Source of the DNA: Brachionus rotundiformis
Lineage: Eukaryota; Rotifera; Eurotatoria; Ploima; Brachionidae
Direction of reading: 5' to 3'
Assembly: GCA_016802295.1 (NCBI GenBank)
Contig: JAESIW010000180.1
Location: forward strand, 3,765,975 to 3,829,974
Length of the DNA: 64,000 bases
Positions 50,861 through 61,003 of the stretch are shown piece after piece. Made by a program: the position numbers and the translations under genes. The notes beneath the pieces were generated by a model. That model was given only the letters and a program-made list of their open reading frames with translations, was not told the DNA's origin and did not search any database. The first letter of the stretch is position 1; each line of letters begins with the position of its first letter.

Positions 50861-52333
50861 TTTAATAATTTCTAGAGAAAATATTTTATTTAAAATTAAT
50901 TTTTTAAACATATTTCTAAAATATTTTAATTACATTAGAAAAATTGCGCAATTATAGGAAAATGGTAGAATTTATGATAACAGAAAATAATTTATAATCA
51001 TTAAATAAAATTTTAATAATACATATTTTTCATGACTCGAAAATTATTCTAAAAACATTAATCTGAATATTTGTGAGCATCTAAATACAAATAAAAACTT
51101 TCAAATAATTTTACCAAACATATAGATAAAAGCTAAAAAATAACAAAAGCATTATGAAGAACCTTTTTTCTCAGTATGGAAAATGTTAAGTATAATTGTT
51201 TTAATTTGGCAATACCAAAGCTGATTAATGGAAATTTTTCATTTTTCATCATTAAGCACTATCATTTTAGTTTTTAATCTAAGACAAAGCAAAAATTTTC
51301 TTGCCAATTTGAAATGAAACCTTTTGATCTTATCTGATTTATCCTATTTTTTAAATTCCTCAAATCTAAATATTCAAATGTTTATCATATACCATTAAGC
51401 TTTCCTAGCATATATTTTTTATACTGGAAACCTATTGAAAAATAGCTTAAGGCATATGCGAATGACATTCCTTTTATTTTAATACTTTAAATATTTTTAG
51501 TCTATTGATAAAATTGATTTAACATCCTATTTCAAATTGACTACATTTAGATGTTTGGATACCTTAACTTAAATCATGGCAGCATTAATATCATCAAATA
51601 AACGGTTTGAACAAAAGGCATAAGATAATTTAATGAATGTTTTTGGCAATGGTTTTTATGGTTTATATGTTTTTATTTAATTTGGCTTTTTAGTTTAATT
51701 AGAAGTAATAAAAATAAGAAAATTTATTATTTTTTTTAGTTTTGTTTAATTTGATTTATAGTGCTGCCTTAAAAACAACTTAATTTTTTAATGTAATAAA
51801 GGTTTGATGGTAATTTGCAAACGCCAGCTACCAACTTTTTATTAATTGGAACTATTTGCAAGAGTTGCCACAGTGTACTTATATTTTCAATTTTAGGCAT
51901 TAATTTATTCAAAAATAATTTGATTCCTGAGCAATTGAATATTTTGGTAAGCAGTATTTTCAATTGGTTCAAGAGAACGATCAATCTAAATGTCTATCTA
52001 TCTATCGAACGATAAATATAAAATGAAATCCTTTCCATAAAAAAATGATCTATTTTTATTTATACTTTTGGTTATTAATAAAATATAAGCTTCTAAATAA
52101 GGATTAGATTTAACTTATTTAAACTGTAAAAAAATTTAATAATAATTCTAAAAAAACAATTATTGAAAAAAACTTAATTTAAAAAAAAATGAAAGAAAAA
52201 GAATCTTAAACTTAAAAATTACGGTTCATTACACCCGTTATTAAATTTTTGAAAATAAAAGTACTAATAAATTTTTAAAAAGCTTGTTATAAAATTTATT
52301 ATCAAATATCTATAAATAACTGATATGTTATTT
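50861..52333. other. Intergenic between SAP protein and PKS1
   Basis: Mostly background. At 51800-52015 a plus-strand frame (TPATNFLLIGTICKSCHSVL) is less AT-biased than the flanks. It has no recognised domain and may be a gene fragment. Confidence 0.4.
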
Positions 52334-55300
52334 CTATTGATTTAAAATTTCCACTAATTCATAGAAGCTTTTCTCTATAGCAATATCAATTGGCAACAAA
52401 CCACTATTGTCTCTTATTTGAACATCTGCATCAAATGTAATCAAGAGCTGAACAATATCTTTTCTATTCTCAAGTGTGGCAATGTGTAGGCCAGTTCGTC
52501 CATTAGAATCACAACTATTTATATCATAGTCTTCTTCAATAAACGAAATTACATTTTCATAAGAACCATTGCCACAAGCGTAATTAAATGGTGTTGTGTC
52601 TTTTTTCCAGTCTATCTCTGTTTGAAGATTTTCGCTTACAACCATCGAAATTAAATCATTGCACAAATTTTTAATGCTTGCCGACTCAAGCAGTAAGGTA
52701 TGAGAAAGATTGAATAAACTACCAATTTCCAATTGAACATCATGTCTTACTCCAATCATTATCAATGAGTCTAAACCCATGTCAACAAAGCCCATGTTTT
52801 CATCAAGATCTTCATTGGTGCCCAAACGCTTTCTTATTATGGTTACAATTTTTTCTTTCAAAACCTGATATCTATCATTTTTACTAATTTTTCTTAAAAG
52901 AGTAGTCAAATTATGATCATTTATATTTTTTTGATTTATAACCCTATTTTTAACAAGCTTATGAAAATAATGAGAGTATTTTGTACTTTTGTTGACCAAA
53001 ACATTCCAATTAGCTTTAGTAATAAGTATTTTCTTAAAATTTTGGTAAATTGCTGATTCAAGCAAGTCAAATCCTTCTTCAAGAGTAAACGATTCAAAGC
53101 CATCTTTTCGCAAGGAAGACACATACTTAGTCGCCATGCCTTTTTGAGCCCAAGCACCCCATGCAATACTTTGACCAGCTAGACCCATTTCGCGACGTAA
53201 CAAAATAAGACTATCAAGAAAGCTGTTTGCCGATGTGTAATTAGACTGGCCAGATGATCCTATCCAAGCTGTCATAGAAGAAAAGACAACAAAATATTTC
53301 AAATTATGTTTTAGAGTTAATTGATGAAGAAAATAGGACCCATATACTTTAGCTTTGTACACCTTATCAAAATCGTTCCAAGACAAGTTTTGCAATGTTT
53401 TATCCTGAAGAACTCCAGCTAAATGAAATACACCAGTTATTTTGTTTTTATCTACAAGGATACTTTCTAGTTCATTTTTGTTACCAATGTCAATACAATA
53501 AATTTCTATATTTATTCCTTGCTTTTCCCATGAGTTAATCAAACTTGTTTGATCGAAATTAGGCGAATTACGACCTATTAGAATTAGATCTCTTGAGCCC
53601 TTTGCTATTAGCCACTGAATTAACATGAATCCTAAGCCACCAAAGGATCCAGTAATTAAAAATTTATCATTCAAATCAAATTTAATATTTGTTCTTGTTA
53701 ACTTTATTTGTTCCAAAAGTGGAACATATCTTTCATTTAAACGACGAACAACATACAAACCATCATTTGGCTGTGCAAATTCATAAAATAAGCTAACAAA
53801 ATCATTTGTATGGAAAAAATTGTCACCTATGTCAATTTGGCACACATTAAATTCAGGATATTCTAAATCAATAGATCGGCAAAGACCGTTCAGAGTTGAT
53901 TGGAACAAATTTATATTCTGATCTTGAGTTGTTAAATAATTGTGACATGTAATAAGCCCGATTGTGTTTGGCTTCAAGTTTAGCTCAATACATGACTGAA
54001 CTATGTACAATAAACTCTTAGTTGCAATAAATTGGTCAATATTTCCAAATGACAGACCTGGCAAATGCAAACAATTAAATGGCTTTTCAACCACCTTGAA
54101 AATTTTCAAATAGTCTTCTTTATTTTCTGAATCGATTTCAAAATAATTTTCACTTTGGAAAAATTTTTTTCCCAAAAGTACCAGACAAAATTTTATTTCA
54201 TTTCGATTTAATGAATTGATTATATTTTGAATAAATTCATTTTTCTCATCATAGAATAGTATCCAAAATTGACTGATTAATTCTCTATAATTAGCATTTA
54301 AGCTTTTTTCATCTAGATTTTTTAAAATCCAATTTTCTTCATAGAAACCATCATTATCTGGTTTATTTTCGTCCAGTTCTTTTAAAAAAATATCTTTCTG
54401 AATCGCTTTTAGGTAGAAGTTTTCAATGGCAAACGAAAGCTCTCCATTTAATTTGTATCCTTTTATTGATCCATTTGTCGTTCCCAAACTATCGAGACAG
54501 ATATGAATAACCATTTTAGACTCGATGTGGTCAAGTGATTGAAAACTTTGGACTTCATAAGGAATAAATGAATATTCATTGGTTTTATTTGAATTTTTTA
54601 TCAAAAAATACGATAAAACTTGAAAACTTGCGTCTAAAATTACTGAATTAAGAGCATGTTCTGATTTATCAAAACATTCAATTTCAGCATATATCTCTTC
54701 ATTATTTAGACATATATCCTTGACTGAATGAAATTTTTTTCCATAAGAAAAACCAATGTTTGTAAATAATTGATAAAATTCATCAGAAGATATATTTTTG
54801 TTACAGCGTGATTTAATTTTATTTAAATTAATTTTTTTATTGGGAAAAAATGTATTTTTTTTCAATATGAGATCTGCTGTCGAATGAGTTAAATTTTGAA
54901 AAGGTGATCTTTTAATTAGTGAATCTTTTTGACGCGAGATAAATTTAATGCTGTACGAAAACTGGTCTTGTGGAATCACTATAAGTTCAATATTTAGTAA
55001 AGAATCTCCCGCAATTAGAGGTTTAAGAAATTTAATATTTTTTATGAAAAAAATTAAATTTTCAAATTTATGATATTTGTCAATCAAAATTTGCCCAATA
55101 TTGACAAAATAGTTAATATAAGCTGAACCTGGAAAAATGTAACTATCAAATATAACATGGTCATGGATATAATCAAAATCAGAAATATCCAAACTAAATG
55201 TATTTGAAAAAAAGATCTTATCATCAATTATAATTGGATCCAGGATAAATTTAGCAGCATCGCTGGATTCAATTTTGCTGATGCTGGTATCATTATACCA

Positions 55301-58300
55301 ATAATACTTTCGCTGAAATGGATAATTTGGTAGAATAACTTTGGTTCGTAGATAAGATGAGTCAAAATATTTCCATAAAATATGGCCACCATTTACATAC
55401 CATTTGGCAAGACAATCTAAAATTGATAACCAGTCTGGCGATTTATTTTTCAGAGTGTTCAATACTACGAAATTTTTAGCTTCAGTTTGGTCAAGTATTT
55501 TGTTGAGTAAATTTTCAAGCATTATGTTTGGATTAAAATTGACAAACACTCTTACATCCATGTCATATAGATTTTTCAAATTTTCATTTCTTTTGTCTTG
55601 ATTGTAGGAGTTTTCAAATGACTGAATCCAATAAGAACTGTTTAAATTGGTTCTGGTGCATGTCATTTTGGTCAAGCAAGTCGAATACCATTTGGAAATG
55701 TTGGTTGTTTTGTATTGGAGAAAATCAAATAAATTCGGTTTTAACTCTAAATTACCATCCAAATATTTGCCATATATTATTGACAAGAGAACAGCATCTT
55801 CAAGCGTAATTGTCTTGTTCAAAACAGCACTTAAATACTCACAATCAGCATAATATACATCTGCTTGTATGCCAAATGTTTCCAGTAAGCATGCCAATGA
55901 ATATTGAATTGAAAAAAATACAGGTTGAATGTATTCATTTTGCTTCAAGTAATTGGATGCATTTTGTCCAAAAAGTAAATCGATCAATGATATATTTAGT
56001 TGTTTATTGATTAGATAACTACATTTGTCCATGCATGCTTTAAACAAAATATTGGATTTGTACAAATCATGTGACAAACAAGGTTGAATGTTTTTCAAAC
56101 CATTTGTTATAATAAAAGCAGTTTTGGTGTTTTTAATGTTAAACGATAAATCCAATGATGGTTTATAAATGTTGTTATCTAATTTTAAACAATCTATCCA
56201 TTCGATCAAATTAGTGCCAATAATGGCCAAGCGACAATCGAAATGTTTTCTTCCAATACCAGCACTGAAAGATATATCCCCGATTTTTTTATCTGTTTCA
56301 TTTAAAAAATTTAAATATTTTTTTCTTAATTCATTTAAAGTTTGCTCATTTTTTGACGAAATAACCAACATGTGATGACTACGATCATTTACATTAAAAC
56401 AATCACAATCTACTGTTGACAAGATATCAAAATTATTTTTCAAATTATTCCATTGATTTTTTAATTTTTCAAGTTGATCTTCGTTATCTTTTTTAAATTC
56501 TTCCACAATACAATGAGCGTTTGTGCCGCCAATGCCGAACGAATTAATTGCTGCTACTCTTTTTTTATTAACCTTTGAGATCCATCTTTTATTTTCTTTC
56601 AAAATATCTAACCAATTTAATTCATTTTCTATTTGATTATTAATGTTGAAAAGATTAATTTGTCTAGGAATTTCTTGATTGTTTATTGATAAGATAATCT
56701 TTATCAATCCTGCTATACCTGAAGCAGCTTCAAGGTGTCCAATATTTGGCTTAACAGATCCTAAAATTATCTTTTTCGAATTATCTTTTCCTTCAAAGGC
56801 TTTTTTAATTGCATTTATTTCTAATATATCTCCTAAAAAAGTACTACTTCCATTTACTTCAAAATAATCAATCTCGTTTACACTGCATTTTGCTTTTATT
56901 AGAACATTTCTTATTAAATCCGTTTGCTGGTCCGGATTCGGTGCTGTCAAGTTATTTCTTCCTGAATTTTGATTTACACCTATTCCTCTTATCACTGCCA
57001 AAATATTGTCTTCATCTTTTACAGCTTGGGAATAGTTTTTCAAAATTAATACACCACATCCTTCACTTCTAATGTAGCCATCAGCTTCCTGGTCAAAAAC
57101 TTTACAATTACCATCATTCGAAAGAACTTTCGATTCACAATCGTTCCTTGTTCGAGATGGTGTTAGAATAACATTTACTCCTGCAACAATAGAGATATCA
57201 TTTTCTTCACTTAAAATACTTTCACAACCATAATTCAATGCTACAAGACCAGATGAACAAGCTGTGTCTATTGATACACTGGGGCCATTTAGTTGATAAA
57301 AATAAGATAACCTTCCTGCAAGAAGGCTTTTTAAATTTCCCGTTTCAATATAATTGCCAAATCTGTTGCTTGATTTGATCATTTCCTCATAATCATTACC
57401 CGATACGCCAACAAAAACACTTGTTCGAGAAGATTTTAATGATTCCGGATTTAAGCAACTATTCTCTAAAGCATTCCATGACACTTCCATTAAAATTCGT
57501 TGCTGTGGATCCATCATATTTGCTTCATTTTCTGTGATGTTAAAAAAATCAGCATCAAATAAATCAATTGATTCCTTTAGAAACCCTCCTCTTTTTGAGT
57601 AAATTGATGGATAATCATCAGTATTCCATCTTGATTTTGGGACACTTTGAGTGTTATCTTCGCCTTGTTTTATCGATAACCAATAATTTCCTATATTATC
57701 AGCATTTTTTGGAAATTTACATTCCATTCCTATCACAGCAATTAAGTTTTTATCACTTTCTTTCTTATCAGAATAACTAATTTCTGGTTTATTCTTTGTT
57801 TTATATTCATATGGCTTGTTCAAACCAATAATGTGACCACAAAGTTCTAAAGGTGTCTTACACAAATAGAAAATAGATGCATCAAGCTGTACGCCAAACT
57901 TCTTGCTCAGCTCAATGCTTATATCAGTATATTCCAATGAATCTAAACCCATTACATTAAATGGAGTATTTAAATTCAAGTCTGAATTTTTATAAAAAAT
58001 TCTGATCGAATCCAAAATTAATTGCTCATTAACAGACTTATCATCTTTTATATTTATCTCATTTTTGAATATTTTTTCTTCATTATCATGTCGGTTAATT
58101 AAATCATATTCTACCAGAACTCCATAACCTAAGTTCTTCTTGTCCTTAGGTCTGTAGTTTGGAACAAGTTCTTTTATAATAGCTCCATGGTAAAAATGCA
58201 TTCTTAAGATTGAATCTTCTGGTAAACCGTCTTCATTTTTTAAATGAATATATCTTTCTAAACTACCTTTGGATTCGTTGTAATTTTTACATAAAGTTAC

Positions 58301-59275
58301 AGCAAAAATTTTTTCAATTCCTGCTAAATTTGAATAAACGTGCAAAGCAAGCTCAAGCAAATGATGGCCAAGTCCAGTGTCAACATCAAAACTAGATTGA
58401 TTTTTCCTATTTGGTACATTCAAAGATACCAATTGTGCATATTTTCCATTTTTTTTAAAAAAAGAATTAATGTTGTTATAATTTACAAAATAAATAGATT
58501 GAAGTATATCGACTCGTTGTGTATAAATAACTCCTAATACATAATTATCTTTGGTAATCACGAATTGTCCTTGTGGATAGTTTCTAATCCTTTGGCTTAT
58601 TTCTTCTTCGCTAGCTCTTAATTCATTGTCCCAACAAAGATTCTCGATTTTTACCAACTCATCTATATTTACTTCATTTCCATATCGAAGCTTGTAATCT
58701 TTTTTGACAAAGTAATTTAGTAGTAATGTCAAATCATTTTTTGGTTTGATTAGACTTTTTTCTGTTGAAAAATAACTATTATATGCTGCTGTTTTAAAAA
58801 ATTTAGTTGCTTCATTTGGAACCACCAAAGACAAGATTGTGCAATTTGAAATTTTACCAAAAACAATCAATTTTAGTAATTCATCAAAAGTGTTGAAATT
58901 GCTTATTATCAAAACATCATCAAAGCTTTGCTTGGTGCTGAAATCCAGGAACTTGTCTGGACATTTTTGGTCAAAATATATTTTGGATGAGCTATATTCT
59001 GATTTTGGTTTAGTGTCTAATGGATCAATTTTTACTATTTCTAAAATATTTTCGCCAAATAAAATTCTATTTATTCGATTAATCAAATAATTGTTATCAC
59101 TTCCGAATATTATGATTTGTTTAGGTTTGACTTTTTGATGTATCTTGGTTACAAAGTTTATTATTTTCAATAAAAATATTTCATTTAAATTTTCGTCAAG
59201 TTCGTCGATTTTATTTATAGATCTAGTATCTATACTATTTAATAGCTTAACAAATGAAGCTTTTTCAACATTCAT
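52334..59275 (-). CDS. Modular type I polyketide synthase PKS1 (GNAT loading module, KS-DH-KR-ACP, C-terminal ankyrin)
   Basis: A 2313-residue protein in one exon, ATG at 59275. Order: adaptor-like region 1-195; GNAT domain about 196-395, whose His360 and Arg375 (in VPNYRPKDKK) have the same 15-residue spacing as the catalytic pair I recall in curacin CurA; ACP1 with Ser446 in GLDSL; KS about 510-930 with Cys673 (DTACSS), Asn808 where HGTGT His is expected (EVNGSST) and His847 (KPNIGH); KS-AT linker; AT-like remnant about 1052-1240 with Cys1145 in ADCEYL instead of GHSxGE; post-AT linker YPFQRKYYW; DH with His1373 and Asp1548; KR with TGSFGGLG, Lys1976, Ser2000, Tyr2013, Asn2017 and Asp1958 as in B-type KRs; ACP2 Ser2170; ankyrin repeats 2227-2313. 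No ER, methyltransferase or thioesterase. A GNAT start suggests an acetyl starter made from a malonyl unit. Function is inferred from domains only. Confidence 0.95.
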   Translation of the reverse strand: MNVEKASFVKLLNSIDTRSINKIDELDENLNEIFLLKIINFVTKIHQKVKPKQIIIFGSDNNYLINRINRILFGENILEIVKIDPLDTKPKSEYSSSKIYFDQKCPDKFLDFSTKQSFDDVLIISNFNTFDELLKLIVFGKISNCTILSLVVPNEATKFFKTAAYNSYFSTEKSLIKPKNDLTLLLNYFVKKDYKLRYGNEVNIDELVKIENLCWDNELRASEEEISQRIRNYPQGQFVITKDNYVLGVIYTQRVDILQSIYFVNYNNINSFFKKNGKYAQLVSLNVPNRKNQSSFDVDTGLGHHLLELALHVYSNLAGIEKIFAVTLCKNYNESKGSLERYIHLKNEDGLPEDSILRMHFYHGAIIKELVPNYRPKDKKNLGYGVLVEYDLINRHDNEEKIFKNEINIKDDKSVNEQLILDSIRIFYKNSDLNLNTPFNVMGLDSLEYTDISIELSKKFGVQLDASIFYLCKTPLELCGHIIGLNKPYEYKTKNKPEISYSDKKESDKNLIAVIGMECKFPKNADNIGNYWLSIKQGEDNTQSVPKSRWNTDDYPSIYSKRGGFLKESIDLFDADFFNITENEANMMDPQQRILMEVSWNALENSCLNPESLKSSRTSVFVGVSGNDYEEMIKSSNRFGNYIETGNLKSLLAGRLSYFYQLNGPSVSIDTACSSGLVALNYGCESILSEENDISIVAGVNVILTPSRTRNDCESKVLSNDGNCKVFDQEADGYIRSEGCGVLILKNYSQAVKDEDNILAVIRGIGVNQNSGRNNLTAPNPDQQTDLIRNVLIKAKCSVNEIDYFEVNGSSTFLGDILEINAIKKAFEGKDNSKKIILGSVKPNIGHLEAASGIAGLIKIILSINNQEIPRQINLFNINNQIENELNWLDILKENKRWISKVNKKRVAAINSFGIGGTNAHCIVEEFKKDNEDQLEKLKNQWNNLKNNFDILSTVDCDCFNVNDRSHHMLVISSKNEQTLNELRKKYLNFLNETDKKIGDISFSAGIGRKHFDCRLAIIGTNLIEWIDCLKLDNNIYKPSLDLSFNIKNTKTAFIITNGLKNIQPCLSHDLYKSNILFKACMDKCSYLINKQLNISLIDLLFGQNASNYLKQNEYIQPVFFSIQYSLACLLETFGIQADVYYADCEYLSAVLNKTITLEDAVLLSIIYGKYLDGNLELKPNLFDFLQYKTTNISKWYSTCLTKMTCTRTNLNSSYWIQSFENSYNQDKRNENLKNLYDMDVRVFVNFNPNIMLENLLNKILDQTEAKNFVVLNTLKNKSPDWLSILDCLAKWYVNGGHILWKYFDSSYLRTKVILPNYPFQRKYYWYNDTSISKIESSDAAKFILDPIIIDDKIFFSNTFSLDISDFDYIHDHVIFDSYIFPGSAYINYFVNIGQILIDKYHKFENLIFFIKNIKFLKPLIAGDSLLNIELIVIPQDQFSYSIKFISRQKDSLIKRSPFQNLTHSTADLILKKNTFFPNKKINLNKIKSRCNKNISSDEFYQLFTNIGFSYGKKFHSVKDICLNNEEIYAEIECFDKSEHALNSVILDASFQVLSYFLIKNSNKTNEYSFIPYEVQSFQSLDHIESKMVIHICLDSLGTTNGSIKGYKLNGELSFAIENFYLKAIQKDIFLKELDENKPDNDGFYEENWILKNLDEKSLNANYRELISQFWILFYDEKNEFIQNIINSLNRNEIKFCLVLLGKKFFQSENYFEIDSENKEDYLKIFKVVEKPFNCLHLPGLSFGNIDQFIATKSLLYIVQSCIELNLKPNTIGLITCHNYLTTQDQNINLFQSTLNGLCRSIDLEYPEFNVCQIDIGDNFFHTNDFVSLFYEFAQPNDGLYVVRRLNERYVPLLEQIKLTRTNIKFDLNDKFLITGSFGGLGFMLIQWLIAKGSRDLILIGRNSPNFDQTSLINSWEKQGINIEIYCIDIGNKNELESILVDKNKITGVFHLAGVLQDKTLQNLSWNDFDKVYKAKVYGSYFLHQLTLKHNLKYFVVFSSMTAWIGSSGQSNYTSANSFLDSLILLRREMGLAGQSIAWGAWAQKGMATKYVSSLRKDGFESFTLEEGFDLLESAIYQNFKKILITKANWNVLVNKSTKYSHYFHKLVKNRVINQKNINDHNLTTLLRKISKNDRYQVLKEKIVTIIRKRLGTNEDLDENMGFVDMGLDSLIMIGVRHDVQLEIGSLFNLSHTLLLESASIKNLCNDLISMVVSENLQTEIDWKKDTTPFNYACGNGSYENVISFIEEDYDINSCDSNGRTGLHIATLENRKDIVQLLITFDADVQIRDNSGLLPIDIAIEKSFYELVEILNQ
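52337..52597 (-). other. C-terminal ankyrin repeats of PKS1
   Basis: Residues 2227-2313, directly after ACP2. The best repeat reads DSNGRTGLHIATLENRKDIV then QLLITFDADVQIRDNSG, preceded by a divergent TTPFNYACGNGSYENVISFI and followed by LLPIDIAIEKSFYELVEILN. That makes two to three repeats. Ankyrin repeats bind proteins; a thioesterase or docking helix would be usual at this position. Confidence 0.85.
58091..58690 (-). other. GNAT loading domain of PKS1
   Basis: Residues about 196-395. The end of the domain, RMHFYHGAIIKELVPNYRP and then NLGYGVLVEYD, is characteristic of GNAT domains at the start of bacterial PKS assembly lines (curacin, pederin-type and relatives). Trp215 may be the substrate-site Trp. 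It is followed by its own ACP, as in CurA. Residues 1-195 would be the adaptor region. Confidence 0.75.
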
Positions 59276-59997
59276 TTTTAATTGTTCTAAAAAATAGTAA
59301 TATTAAAAAATCAAAAAATTGATTAGAAATATCAAACAAAGCACCATCTTTTTTTTCCTAATCTTGATAAAAAACTAATAAAGAATAATAAATTGATTCG
59401 TATTAAAGGTTTAAATTTTAGGGTAATGGTTTGAAAATGTACTAACTTTTTTATTAAGTTAATAAACTGGTTGGGCAAATTCAACATGGTAAAAATACAC
59501 ATTTCTTAAACATTACCAGATCTAAAGTGACAGTATGAAAAAGTATTTTTTTGAAAAATTTATCCGTTTAGTTGGTAAATAAAAGTTTAAAGCCAAAATT
59601 CAAACCAAAAATGTATAATACAATATTGTATTATCAGCTTTTAAAATCTATTTCACTTGTGCGAAACTCTGAAAACAATTGCAGGTAATTTAGAATTTAT
59701 CAATTTAAAAAGATTCTTTTTAAAAGCTTCCTTGATTTTTTTTTGAGAGGTAATTCTTATATTGAAATTTAATGAATAAGAAATAAATTCTTAAAAGACT
59801 ATTACAATCAAAAATATTTAGAAAAATTAAATTTACTCGATTTTATGCGAGTATTGATTAATATATATGATTTGATAAGACTAAAAATTAATTTTATTAT
59901 TAAAAAATTTAAAAAATTAATGATATTTCCTCATTCTGAAAATCAAAATATCTCAAAACTTCATTTCGAAATTGATCTTGATTTAAAAAATAAGTTT
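59276..59997. promoter_or_regulatory. Spacer between PPTase and PKS1
   Basis: Some 720 AT-rich bases between the PPTase stop and the PKS1 start, both on the minus strand. The PKS1 promoter or a trans-splice/UTR region should be here; I see no defined element. Confidence 0.3.
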
Positions 59998-60927
59998 TTA
60001 TTTTTTCCCTAAAAATTGATCCCAATAATTTTCGGGATCATTTAGTTTGTCGTTAGATTTTGTTTTAAAATGTTCTACTAAATGCTGAATTGATACTTGC
60101 TCAAATGGTACCTGCTTAATATCCAATTTATTTTTCCCATCCCATAGCAAACAAAGTGTCATAATGTAAATATTATTCGGAAAACCAGCTTCACTATTAA
60201 AAACAATTTGTTCATGAAATTCAGCATTTACATACTTTTCATCAATTAAAACTTTGGTATCGGTAACTGTTCGAGCTTTTTCTTCTAAATTTAACTTACT
60301 TTCTATAAGACAATCAATTCTTTTAAGCCCAAAATACAAGCCCTGTCCTATAGATTTTATAAAGCTTTCTTTTAAGCACCAAATTCTGTAGAAATTGAGT
60401 AATTTATCAATGCTGGATTCTCCTAAATTAATAAATATTTTCTCTTTATCTGTAAACTCATTTTCAATGATTGAATAAAATTGTTCAATTTGTTTTTTGG
60501 CTGATTCTTCTATAGCTAATTTGTCAAAATCATAATGAAACGTTCCAACTTTCATTACGTCACACCCGACACTGATACCAAAATCACTAGGTACATCATA
60601 TACAACTGATATGATTACAAAGCTTTCAGAATGGCTCAAATTAAAATCTAGAATTCTATCTCTAAATAAAGAACGAATATTTTTAATATATGGTTTATCA
60701 TATTCATTACGTGCAAGTGTAATTTCAACATCCGATTGAGCCAAAACGCATTCAATGCAGTATTTTATTAAAACTTGACCAACAATTGCCTGTTTGGAAT
60801 TTTTTTTGAACACATATCTTCCAATTCGTTCCTTTTCAGCCGAAGAAATTAAGGACAAAAATCCTAACCATTCATTTTTTGCAGGTTCCCAACTGCCAAT
60901 GTTAACATAAAGGTTCCAAGTTTTCAT
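59998..60927 (-). CDS. AASDHPPT: 4'-phosphopantetheinyl transferase, AASDHPPT type
   Basis: A 309-residue single-exon enzyme that moves the phosphopantetheine arm of CoA onto the Ser of carrier proteins. Start EPAKNEWLGFLSLISSAEKE and ERIGRYVFKKNSKQAIVGQV align well with animal AASDHPPT (human enzyme is the same length). Core motifs: FNLSHS (His99), GCDVM (Asp123, metal), and WCLKESFIKSIGQGL (Lys186, Glu187, Lys191). All catalytic residues expected of Sfp/AASDHPPT enzymes are present. It sits between the two PKS genes, 720 bases upstream of PKS1 on the same strand and divergent from PKS2, so it probably activates their ACPs. It may also be the cell's general PPTase for FAS and lysine metabolism. 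The animal-like sequence suggests a host gene recruited to the locus, but lack of introns leaves other origins open. Confidence 0.92.
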   Translation of the reverse strand: MKTWNLYVNIGSWEPAKNEWLGFLSLISSAEKERIGRYVFKKNSKQAIVGQVLIKYCIECVLAQSDVEITLARNEYDKPYIKNIRSLFRDRILDFNLSHSESFVIISVVYDVPSDFGISVGCDVMKVGTFHYDFDKLAIEESAKKQIEQFYSIIENEFTDKEKIFINLGESSIDKLLNFYRIWCLKESFIKSIGQGLYFGLKRIDCLIESKLNLEEKARTVTDTKVLIDEKYVNAEFHEQIVFNSEAGFPNNIYIMTLCLLWDGKNKLDIKQVPFEQVSIQHLVEHFKTKSNDKLNDPENYWDQFLGKK

Positions 60928-61003
60928 TATTAATTCTATTCTATATGAATTATATGTAAAATTAATTAGAATCTTTTGATATATTAAATTGAAAAATCAC
61001 TCT

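Noticed and set aside
51769..52015. Overlapping 66-71 codon frames on both strands
   Set aside because: No recognisable motif and no ATG with context. Composition hints at a former gene, but nothing allows a call.
55404..58537. Several plus-strand frames of 60-87 codons opposite PKS1
   Set aside because: Antisense shadows; PKS1 domains are continuous on the minus strand across the whole span.
52334..59275. PKS1 as the animal fatty acid synthase
   Set aside because: It has a GNAT loading module, internal and terminal ACPs, ankyrin repeats, a dead AT and no ER or thioesterase, unlike animal FAS.
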